Source: Vogesella alkaliphila
GTDB lineage: Bacteria > Pseudomonadota > Gammaproteobacteria > Burkholderiales > Chromobacteriaceae
Length of the DNA stretch: 64,000 nt
NCBI RefSeq assembly: GCF_014652475.1
Contig: NZ_BMYW01000001.1
Coordinates: forward strand, 124,001-188,000
Direction: 5' to 3'
The notes under the pieces are model-generated. The model saw nothing but the letters and a program-made list of their open reading frames with translations. It had not been told where the DNA came from and did not search any database. Below, one piece after another: positions 1 to 7,300 of this stretch. A program made the translations under genes and the position numbers. Every line of letters begins with the position of its first letter. The stretch's first letter is position 1.

Positions 1-1863
1 GGGCTTGATGACGGCAAAGCTGATGCTGGTGCTGCCCAGTGGTAGACCGCTTTTTGTTGCTGTGGCTGTAATGGTCACGGTATCCCCGCGCTGATAACTG
101 GTCTTGTCCGTCACGACCGTGGTGGCCAAGCTGCTGACTGCAATCGAGTACGCCGCTGAGCCGGTACCGCTGTAGCTTGCATTGGCGCTATTGATTGCCG
201 TTACTCCGATCGTATAGGAACCAGATATGGCCGTGCTGGCGGACGTTACCGCCAGGGTGGTGGAGGCTGAGTTACCCGGTGCCAGAGAGAGCGAGGTCGA
301 TGTCCATTGCCCGGCCCAGCCGCTGGGCAGACTTGCCTGCAGATTGAAGCTTGTCGTCGGACAGGCAGAACTGTCGTTGTTGGTCACCGCTACGGTATAG
401 CTGACAGGAGTGCCAGCTACCACTGTTGTGCTTTGCAAAGGCGATACAAGCAGTGATGGCTTGCCAAGAGTACAGGCGGATTTGGCAAAGGAAATATCAA
501 CTCCCGCACCACTGCTATCCGCCCAGGTGGTGGTAATGGTCAAGCCGGTAGCCGTATCGGTGTAGCTGCGGCCAACGCCGAGTGCACCATCCTTCAAGTC
601 TCCTACACTCGATGCGGTGTAACTGTTTGGCGTCATGTCCAGCAAGAAGCTGCCCAGATTGTTGGTGACTACCTCGTCGGCCATGCGTACTTGTATACCA
701 CTGGTAAGGTTACCCACCCCGCTGAGCACGCTATCCGATCCGATCGGTTGGCGGTACTCCAGGTAGTACCATGTCTTGATGCCAGTCGCCGGATCAATGC
801 CTTTGAGGATTTTCAGGGCTTTGGGGTTGTTGCTGCTGGTTTCATAAGGGTCGAGACGATAACTGCCGCTTTCCTGGACCGTGACGATTGGGGGCGTAAC
901 GCTGCTATTCAGCCAGCCCAAGTACTCCTTTTCGAAAGCATTGAAGTGTCCTGGGCGGCTGCCCATGAGATCGGCACCATCACCATAGTCCAGAACGGTA
1001 CAGTTACCGGTCAGCGAGCCCGCATCACAGTCCAGACCATGGGCATGATTCAACCCTAGGTTATGCCCTAATTCATGGCCGACAACATTTAGGTCAAAGT
1101 AACCATTGATCCAGGCGTTGGAGGGGTTTCCGCCCATCAAGGCAAGCCCGGCCCAGGAGCAGGCTGTATTGCGGGGAAACATGTATACGAAGCGGGTATA
1201 GCCCGACAAGTCAGCCCCCGCTGCGGTGGCCGCCTGCTTGGCATAGGTTTCGACGGCCGTCATGTCGCAAGTCTTGTTGAATGGCGCCATGTGCCAGCCG
1301 AATACTGAGCCATTCAGCCACGTCTGCTGGTGAGAGTTCTCTTTGAAGAAGTTGCTGACCGTACCAAAGACCAGGCTTTGCACCTGTGCTGGCGTGACGG
1401 GCTGCGACTGGTCATCCTGGAAGTTCACCAGAATGACTGCGGTTTTTTGTTCGCCCAAGGGGTTGTTATAGGCTGCTGCCAGTATCTGGATGCTGCCTTC
1501 AGTACTGGTATCGAGTGCCAGCAGGTTGCCGTTCTTGCTGCCGCGCACGCGCACCTTGCTGCCTGACGGATAGTGGACGGGACGCTGGCTGAATTTCAGC
1601 TCGTAGCGCTCACCGGCCTCGGTTTTCAGGAAGTGCCGGGTCCGGCTCTTCTTGTTCTTGAAATCATCCTCGTGCAGCACTTCCAGCTCGCCTTCCAGCT
1701 CGACCCGCGTACTGCTGGTGCTGGTTTGAACCGTCGCTTTGCCCGCGCCAGCAGACTGGGCAAAGCCCGGGGTGACAAGGCACAGCTGCAGCAAGCAGGC
1801 ACCCAGCAACATCGTCCGCAGGCCGAAACGTTGGCCGCAGGCACGCATTGCGCGTTGAAGCAT
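1..1863 (-). CDS. Secreted zinc metalloprotease, gametolysin (M11)-like, 3' end outside window
   Basis: The open frame runs from an ATG at 1863 off the left edge (621 codons visible, no stop). Residues 1-35 form a signal peptide ending GFA/Q. A metzincin zinc site, HELGHNLGLNH, lies at residues 263-273 (His263, His267 and His273 as ligands, Glu264 catalytic), with a Met-turn candidate at Met300 (ADLMG). The following WYYLEYRQP segment (365-373) resembles M11 peptidases. From about residue 480 the chain becomes Ser/Thr-rich beta-sandwich repeats, with VSYTVAVTNND typical of NEW3/Ig-like wall- or substrate-binding domains. It is probably secreted and protein-degrading. The gene looks less GC-rich than its neighbours, which may mean transfer. 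Substrate is unknown. Confidence 0.85.
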   Translation of the reverse strand, partial: MLQRAMRACGQRFGLRTMLLGACLLQLCLVTPGFAQSAGAGKATVQTSTSSTRVELEGELEVLHEDDFKNKKSRTRHFLKTEAGERYELKFSQRPVHYPSGSKVRVRGSKNGNLLALDTSTEGSIQILAAAYNNPLGEQKTAVILVNFQDDQSQPVTPAQVQSLVFGTVSNFFKENSHQQTWLNGSVFGWHMAPFNKTCDMTAVETYAKQAATAAGADLSGYTRFVYMFPRNTACSWAGLALMGGNPSNAWINGYFDLNVVGHELGHNLGLNHAHGLDCDAGSLTGNCTVLDYGDGADLMGSRPGHFNAFEKEYLGWLNSSVTPPIVTVQESGSYRLDPYETSSNNPKALKILKGIDPATGIKTWYYLEYRQPIGSDSVLSGVGNLTSGIQVRMADEVVTNNLGSFLLDMTPNSYTASSVGDLKDGALGVGRSYTDTATGLTITTTWADSSGAGVDISFAKSACTLGKPSLLVSPLQSTTVVAGTPVSYTVAVTNNDSSACPTTSFNLQASLPSGWAGQWTSTSLSLAPGNSASTTLAVTSASTAISGSYTIGVTAINSANASYSGTGSAAYSIAVSSLATTVVTDKTSYQRGDTVTITATATKSGLPLGSTSISFAVIKP

Positions 1864-2644
1864 GACATTCCTCTCATCATCAAAAGAAAAGACCATCCCC
1901 CGCAACTGCCCACACCGCTGATCACCGTACTCGTAGAAAACGCATTTTCTGAAAGCAGGCTAAATATTTTTATTGATGCGGTGTTATTTTTATTGGCATC
2001 CGCTTACAAGTACTTCGTGGCGTGTGTGCAGTTTTGCACCGGTCAAGCGCTGGTCCAGGCGGCGGGTGATGAATATTCCGAGAATTTACTTAAAATTGAA
2101 GAGCAAACTATACACAAGAAACAGGCAATGGCAATATTGCCAAAATGCAATGGATGAAATATAGAAATGTGATTGTTTTTATTGTTGTTTTTTGTTTTTG
2201 TCATCATTGGTTGCTGATTTTATATTAAACAAAATGATGTTAATCATTCCATGGCTTTATTGGTTTCTGGTTTTTTTTTGTAAGGCATAGGCAATATTCA
2301 TCGCTTGGTAGACAGAAATAATTCTGAATAGATCAAATCCAGGCTTGGAAGGGACAGGACACCAGGCCGGCACGCAGCGCACCTGCTGCAAGGCGGGATA
2401 CGGGCTGGGGCGGAACGGGGCGGGCTCGCGACAAGGCAACACCGCGGCAGCGGCGCTGCGGCCAAGCTTGGTGGTGCGGGATGGGACGGGGGGCAATGCC
2501 GGTCGACCGTGCGTGGCTGACGACGGCGGCGCTGTCAACGCCGCCCGGTCACGGGGAGGGCACGGTCGCACCCGGCTAACCGGCGGTCGCGGCTAGCCGG
2601 TACTACGTGGTGGGCGTGCTGGGTGTATTGCCGTTAGGGCCGGA
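1864..2644. other. Intergenic region between protease and dsbC
   Basis: No convincing gene. About 1930-2330 is strikingly AT-rich and lies upstream of the protease, so it should contain that gene's promoter, although I could not fix -35/-10 boxes. About 2340-2640 switches to very GC-rich DNA with short inverted repeats and a variant of the dispersed word (TGCGGCCAAGCTTGG, 2457-2471). Confidence 0.5.
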
Positions 2645-3358
2645 TCAGGGGGTGGCGCTGCCCAGTAGCTGCTCTATCCGGGCCGCCGGTATCGCCCCGG
2701 CAACGCGCTCGTTATTGGCGAAGATCAGTGTCGGGGTGCCGGTAATGCGGTGAGTTCGTGCCAGTTTTGCCAGGTTGGTGATCGGGTTGTCGCACTCGCC
2801 GCTGCCCTCTGGCACGGTGTTGTCGTGCACCGCCGCCAGCCAGGCCTTGGCGCGATCCGGTGCGCACCAGATCTTGCGCGACTTCAGCGTCGCGCCGGGG
2901 TGCAGCTGCTCGATGGGGTACAGGAAAACATGGATGGTCACATCGCCCACCTTCTGCAGCTCGCGCTCCAGTTGTTTGCAGAACGGGCAATCCGGATCCT
3001 CGAACACGGCCAGCTGGCGCTTGCCGTTGCCCCTGACGATCTTGATCGCCTGCTCGAAAGGTAGCTTGTTGAAGCTGATCTCGGACAGCACTTTCATGCG
3101 TTCGGCACTCAGGCTCTGCCGGGTCTGGGCATTGATCAGGTTGCCCTGGATCGCATAGCTGACTTTTTCGTCGACATAGAATAACTGGCCGACGGCATAA
3201 ACCTCGTACAGGCCGGTCAGCGCCTCTTTTTTCACCGAGGCCACCTCTGCGCCGGGGAAGCGTTCCTCGAATGAGCGTTTCACCGATTGCTCGTCCGCCA
3301 CCGCCAGTGCCGACAGCAAGGCGGTAATCAGCAGTGAACTGCGCAGCAGTATTCTCAT
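2645..3358 (-). CDS. dsbC: Periplasmic thiol:disulfide interchange protein DsbC
   Basis: A 237-residue protein with a signal peptide (1-21, cleavage after AVA), an N-terminal dimerisation domain (about 22-85) and a C-terminal thioredoxin fold. The redox motif is CPFC (Cys124, Cys127), preceded by FEDPD as in DsbC/DsbG, and the cis-proline loop is TGTPT with Pro209. A second cysteine pair (Cys165, Cys189) matches the structural disulfide of DsbC. It isomerises wrong disulfides in exported proteins and normally depends on DsbD, which is not in this window. E. coli DsbC has CGYC, so the dipeptide differs. It stands alone, with its own upstream spacer. Confidence 0.93.
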   Translation of the reverse strand: MRILLRSSLLITALLSALAVADEQSVKRSFEERFPGAEVASVKKEALTGLYEVYAVGQLFYVDEKVSYAIQGNLINAQTRQSLSAERMKVLSEISFNKLPFEQAIKIVRGNGKRQLAVFEDPDCPFCKQLERELQKVGDVTIHVFLYPIEQLHPGATLKSRKIWCAPDRAKAWLAAVHDNTVPEGSGECDNPITNLAKLARTHRITGTPTLIFANNERVAGAIPAARIEQLLGSATP

Positions 3359-4247
3359 GATGAATCTCCCGATGGCCGATAAATGCAGAAAAGGTAAATC
3401 CGATATAGTTCAGATTGCGTTTTACTGCCGACTATTCATCATCCGTAATGGGCATATTCATGTTTTATTGTGATTGTTTGTCATGATGCCTGGTGTCGGG
3501 CAAGGCAGCGCACGCTGCCGGCTGTCGGTGAATCACTCCCCCGGTACCATTGCGGTCCGGCCCCTTGACGTGCCGGCTTGCGGCCAACTTTGTCGCCGCG
3601 ACGGCCTGGCCTGCCACTGCCGATGGGGGTGGACAGGCGAATGGATTGATAATTGTTTTTAATTGACGGGTATTTCAATAGCCCGGTTAATTGAATGCAA
3701 GGTAGTCGTGCTGTTTCATGGCGGGTGGCGTTTGCTGGCGAAATTTACCCGGGACGGTACTGCCCATTGCGCGCGCCACAGTTTTTAACATGTCATGAAA
3801 TTTAGAATTAACCGGCAGATTCTTGATGGGTGCGCCGGCGTGGCGGCGGTCCCAGCGGCGCGGCTATGCGGCGGTGCGCTCCGCTGTGGTGCAGGCCGGC
3901 ACGGGCACCGGTACCGCTACGGGGCAAGCCCTGCCTGGCGCGGCGGGGTGTGGGTGCCCGTGCCGGCGGCCATGGAGTGCCGGATGAGGGACGAGGCTGG
4001 TCCGGTCGCGGCAGTGTTGAAACTCACCTTGCGTCATGCGATAAATACCGGTTTTTTTCTTTGTATAAAACTTTATTTCTTATTGTGTGATATCGGTATT
4101 TTTAACATCAATAAATTATTTGATTTTCATGGGCTGGCCGCTAAGATCAATTTGGGTTTGCAGCAATGCGGCGATGCGGTCCGTGCCGGGGAGGCGGCGG
4201 ATTGGTGATTGCGGCTGATTACAAAGCGATCTAAAGGGGAGTGAGCT
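3359..4247. other. Long intergenic region upstream of the chemoreceptor gene
   Basis: 889 bp without a credible gene. It contains a variant dispersed word near 3579-3593, AT-rich patches (3640-3800, 4030-4130) and a GC-rich block with a perfect 15-bp inverted repeat (3895-3909 and 3953-3967) separated by 43 nt. The open frame at 3795-4208 has no family signature and unnatural composition, so it is not called. Confidence 0.5.
3895..3967. repeat. Perfect 15-bp inverted repeat with 43-nt loop
   Basis: GCCGGCACGGGCACC at 3895-3909 is exactly complementary to GGTGCCCGTGCCGGC at 3953-3967. The transcript could form a long stable stem 280 bp upstream of the chemoreceptor gene. No T-tract follows, so it is not an obvious terminator. 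Function unknown. Confidence 0.6.
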
Positions 4248-6038
4248 ATGGGAAGCCGTCAGTCAATTGCGCGCTTGTTGCGCCTGAATCTGGGGGACAC
4301 CACGCGGCAGGTGCTGGACCAGGCCGTCGATGCCGTGGTCAGTATTGATGACAACAACAATATTACCTATTTCAACCCCGCCGCCGAACGGCTGTGGGGC
4401 TACGGCGCGCTGGAGGTGCTGGGCCAGAACGTGAAGCTGCTGGTGCCGCAACTGATCCGCCACGATCACGACCGGCTGGTGAACGCCAACCGCGAGACCG
4501 GCGTCGACAAGATCGTCGGCAGCAGCCGCGAGGTGCTGATCGAGCGCAAGGACGGCGGCAAGGTGTGGGGCAGCCTGTCGCTGTCCAAGGTGCGGCAGGG
4601 CAAGTCGATCACCTATACCGCCTTTGTGCGCGACATCACCGCCGAACACACGGCGCGCGAAAGCATCCGGCAGACGCTGGAGCAGGCGCTGGACGCGGTG
4701 GTCAGCATCGACGAGCACAACCTGATCACCTTCTTCAATGCCGCGGCCGAGCGGCTGTGGGGCTACGCGCGCAGCGAGGTGCTGGGGCAGAACATCAAGA
4801 TGCTGGTGCCCAAGGACATCCAGGGCAGCCACGACGGCTACGTCAACGCCAACCGCAATACCGGCCAGGACAAGATCGTCGGCACCAGCCGCGACGTGCC
4901 GATCTTCCGCAAGGACGGCACGCAGCTGTGGGGCAACCTGTCGCTGTCCAAGGTGGAGATCGAGGGCCGCATCACCTACACCGCCTTCGTCAAGGACATC
5001 ACGCGGGAGCGCCAGGTGCGCGAGGCGCTGAACCAGACGCTGGAGCAGGCGCTGGACGCGGTGGTCAGCATCGATCCGGACAACAACGTCACCTTTTTCA
5101 ACGCGGCGGCGGAGCGGCTGTGGGGCTACGAGCGGCGGGAGGTGATCGGCCACAACGTGAAGATGCTGGTGCCGCAGATGATCCAGTCGCAGCACGACGA
5201 GATGGTCAACGCCAACCGCCGCACCGGCGTCGACAAGATCGTCGGCACCAGCCGCGAGGTCTGCATCGAGCGCAAGGACGGCAGCAAGGTGTGGGGCAGC
5301 CTGTCGCTGTCGCGGGTGCGCAGCGGCGAGCACATCAGCTACACCGCCTTCGTGAAGGACGTGACCCGCGAGCGCGAGGCGCGCGAGATGATGAACCAGA
5401 CGCTGGAGCAGGCGCTGGACGCGGTGGTCGCCATCGACGAGCACAACCTGGTCACCTTTTTCAACGCGGCGGCGGAGCGGCTGTGGGGTTACGAGCGCCG
5501 CGAGGTGATCGGCCAGAACGTGAAGATGCTGGTGCCGCAGGCGATCCAGAGCAACCACGACCATCTGGTCAACGCCAACCGCAGCAGCGGCCAGGACAAG
5601 ATCGTCGGCACCAGCCGCGAGGTCTGCATCGAACGCAAGGACGGCAGCAAGGTGTGGGGCATGCTGTCGCTGTCCAAGATCCGGCTGGAAGGGCGCATCG
5701 CCTACACCGCGTTCGTGAAGAACGTGCAGGGCGAGCACGAGAGCCGCGACACCACCGACGGCGCGATGAACGCGGTGCTGGCCTCCAGCAACCAGATCGG
5801 CCAGATCGTGTCGGTGATCGACGAGATCGCGGCGCAGACCAATCTGCTGTCGCTGAATGCGGCAATCGAGGCGGCGCGGGCCGGCGAGGCCGGTCGCGGC
5901 TTTGCCGTGGTGGCGGACGAGGTGCGCAAGCTGGCCTCGCGCTCGTCGTCCTCGGCCAAGGAGATCAACGGCCTGGTGGAGGAAACCAAGCAGCGCATCA
6001 GCGAGCTGGCCAATTCGCTGCAGCGCCTGTCCGGCTAG
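4248..6038 (+). CDS. Soluble methyl-accepting chemotaxis protein with four tandem FixL-like PAS domains
   Basis: A 596-residue protein with no membrane segment and a good RBS (AGGGGAG). Four PAS domains (about 20-135, 141-256, 262-377, 383-498) are near copies with an exact 363-bp (121-residue) period; their starts fall at 4308, 4671, 5034 and 5397. A short chemoreceptor signalling hairpin follows (about 505-596) with the conserved tip [20 protein letters not shown] and a symmetric pair of short helices. Each PAS keeps an HD pair (His74, 195, 316, 437) and an Arg (94, 215, 336, 457) at the places where FixL has its haem-binding His and its regulatory Arg. I infer cytoplasmic haem-based gas or redox sensing coupled to CheA/CheW. 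The stop codon TAG straddles the edge of an inserted repeat element. Confidence 0.9.
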   Translation: MGSRQSIARLLRLNLGDTTRQVLDQAVDAVVSIDDNNNITYFNPAAERLWGYGALEVLGQNVKLLVPQLIRHDHDRLVNANRETGVDKIVGSSREVLIERKDGGKVWGSLSLSKVRQGKSITYTAFVRDITAEHTARESIRQTLEQALDAVVSIDEHNLITFFNAAAERLWGYARSEVLGQNIKMLVPKDIQGSHDGYVNANRNTGQDKIVGTSRDVPIFRKDGTQLWGNLSLSKVEIEGRITYTAFVKDITRERQVREALNQTLEQALDAVVSIDPDNNVTFFNAAAERLWGYERREVIGHNVKMLVPQMIQSQHDEMVNANRRTGVDKIVGTSREVCIERKDGSKVWGSLSLSRVRSGEHISYTAFVKDVTREREAREMMNQTLEQALDAVVAIDEHNLVTFFNAAAERLWGYERREVIGQNVKMLVPQAIQSNHDHLVNANRSSGQDKIVGTSREVCIERKDGSKVWGMLSLSKIRLEGRIAYTAFVKNVQGEHESRDTTDGAMNAVLASSNQIGQIVSVIDEIAAQTNLLSLNAAIEAARAGEAGRGFAVVADEVRKLASRSSSSAKEINGLVEETKQRISELANSLQRLSG

Positions 6039-6309
6039 GGCCTGTTAACACTTATCTAATGGTGGCGCAGGCCAGAGAAGGCTTCAAATGCAAGGCGGAG
6101 GGTGCCGCGCTTGGTGATTCCAAGCGCAAACCCGACAACGCCGCAGTTGATGACTTATCTGGCCTGCCCTTCGGGGCCGGTTTTGCCCGGCGCATCGCTT
6201 TGTCAAACGCCCCTTGCAGGGAATACCCTGCGGTGGGCCGTTTTTCGCGCGCTGCATCCGGGCAAAACCGGCCGCCGCGATGAAAGATGAAATAAGCGTT
6301 AACAGGCCC
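6038..6309 (+). mobile_element. MITE-like element family A, copy 1
   Basis: A 272-bp element with terminal inverted repeats GGGCCTGTTAAC/GTTAACAGGCCC, flanked on both sides by TA (6036-6037 and 6310-6311). A second copy in the same orientation lies at 48379-48644 and is highly similar throughout by eye. It has no coding capacity. Removing the element and one TA restores GGC TAA AGC, so it inserted inside the TAA stop of the chemoreceptor gene. The ends and the TA duplication suggest mobilisation by an IS5- or IS630-like transposase; none is in the window. Confidence 0.85.
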
Positions 6310-6337
6310 TAAAGCGCCGGCGCTTCCCGATACCGCA

Positions 6338-6370
6338 CGCCGACCGTCCGCCGACGGTCGGCGTTGTCTT
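6338..6370 (+). terminator. Rho-independent terminator, probably the original one of the chemoreceptor gene
   Basis: An 11-bp perfect stem (CGCCGACCGTC/GACGGTCGGCG, loop 6349-6352) followed by TTGTCTTT. It lies 300 bp from the stop codon now, but only about 30 bp away if the family A element is removed. Confidence 0.75.
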
Positions 6371-6389
6371 TGGTGAGCCGTGCGCCTGA

Positions 6390-6539
6390 GAACCTGTTCA
6401 AAGTCTCGCGAGCTAGAGCGAGACAAGGCAAAAACGGCTGGGGAAGCGGCGTTTAACTGGATATAACCAGCATGCCGAAGTCGTTTTTAACGCCGGATCG
6501 CCCCATTGAGATCCGTTGCAGCAGACATTGAACCGGTTC
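6390..6539 (+). mobile_element. MITE-like element family B, copy 1
   Basis: A 150-bp element with imperfect terminal inverted repeats (GAACCTGTTCAAAGTCT at left; complement of GAACCGGTTCAATGTCT at right), flanked by TGA direct repeats (6387-6389, 6540-6542). The second copy (21272-21411) is in inverse orientation and has TTA repeats. TNA target duplications are typical of a subgroup of IS5-family elements. No coding capacity. Confidence 0.82.
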
Positions 6540-6588
6540 TGACAAGCGCCGACGGTCGCGGCATGATGGCCGCTGGCCGGATCATGCC

Positions 6589-6599
6589 TGCGGCCAACC
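6589..6599 (-). repeat. Dispersed uptake-like word (TGCGGCCAACC)
   Basis: Exact copy of the 11-mer, 13 bp before the start codon of the DUF1232 gene. Confidence 0.7.
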
Positions 6600-6611
6600 T
6601 CGGGAGCCGCC

Positions 6612-6989
6612 ATGTCCTTTCTTGCCACCGCCCGGCGCTGGGCGCATCAGCTCAAGCGCGATGTCGTCACCGTCTACTTTGCCGCGCGCCATCCGGCCAC
6701 GCCGCGCTGGCTGCGGCTGCTGGCCCTGCTGGTGGCCGCCTACGCGCTGAGCCCGATCGACCTGATCCCCGATTTTGTGCCGCTGCTCGGCTATGTCGAC
6801 GACTTGCTGCTGCTGCCGCTCGGCCTGCTGCTGGTGTTGCGCTGCCTGCCGGCGGCGGTGCTGGCCGAGTGTCGCGCCCAGGCCGCCGCGCTGCTGACGC
6901 GGCCGCGCAGCCGCAGCGCGGCTGCGGTGATCGTCGGCCTGTGGCTGGGCGGCGCGCTGGCGCTGGCGTGGTACGCCTGGCCGCGCTGA
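6612..6989 (+). CDS. DUF1232 (YkvA-type) membrane protein
   Basis: A 125-residue protein with RBS GGGAG five bases before the ATG. The DUF1232 signature [22 protein letters not shown] is present at about residues 38-59, inside two hydrophobic stretches (about 35-52, 58-80), with a third near the C-terminus (about 103-122). The family is small inner-membrane proteins of unknown function. The next gene begins after a 311-bp spacer with its own possible promoter, so co-transcription is uncertain. Confidence 0.88.
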   Translation: MSFLATARRWAHQLKRDVVTVYFAARHPATPRWLRLLALLVAAYALSPIDLIPDFVPLLGYVDDLLLLPLGLLLVLRCLPAAVLAECRAQAAALLTRPRSRSAAAVIVGLWLGGALALAWYAWPR

Positions 6990-7300
6990 GGGCGCCAACA
7001 CGCGCGGCCAACGTTGGCCGCAAGGCCATACTGTCCGCTGGTCCGCCGGCCTGGCGCGCTTGCGCGTGCACCACCGGCCTTGGGCGAAGGCGGCCGCATT
7101 CTCTATGCTGTATAAAAGCCACGCCCGGACACGGCCGGCTGCATGGCCGTGCAGTGCTTCGGGTAACATGCGTGTCGAGGCCGGCGCGATGCCGGCCGGC
7201 GTGTTTGCGGCGCCGTCGTGTGGCACGGCCGCCGCCGTCGTTTCACCTGTCCCCCTGCCGGTGCGGTATGGCCGGAGCGCAATCTGAGGATCAACGTGGC
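6990..7300. other. Intergenic spacer before the GGDEF-EAL gene
   Basis: Holds the 18-bp palindrome GCGGCCAACGTTGGCCGC (7004-7021), a compact paired form of the dispersed word, and a possible extended -10 (TGCTGTATAAAA, about 7107-7118) for the downstream gene. No gene seen. Confidence 0.5.
7004..7022. repeat. Compact palindromic pair of the dispersed word
   Basis: Perfect palindrome GCGGCCAACGTTGGCCGC followed by A. The two half-words TGCGGCCAA/TTGGCCGCA share the centre ACGT. Confidence 0.7.

Noticed and set aside
3795-4208. 137-codon plus-strand frame upstream of the chemoreceptor
   Set aside because: No RBS, no family likeness, composition changes abruptly halfway; probably chance.
4263-5738. 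491-codon minus-strand frame opposite the chemoreceptor
   Set aside because: It is repetitive only because the plus-strand PAS domains are repeated.
4308-5760. CRISPR-like regular repeats
   Set aside because: The 363-bp period is coding and encodes PAS domains; no short repeat-spacer array exists in the window.
5900-6038. Truncation of the chemoreceptor by the family A element
   Set aside because: Reconstruction of the empty site gives TAA at the same codon, and the two arms of the signalling hairpin are of similar length, so the protein end looks native.
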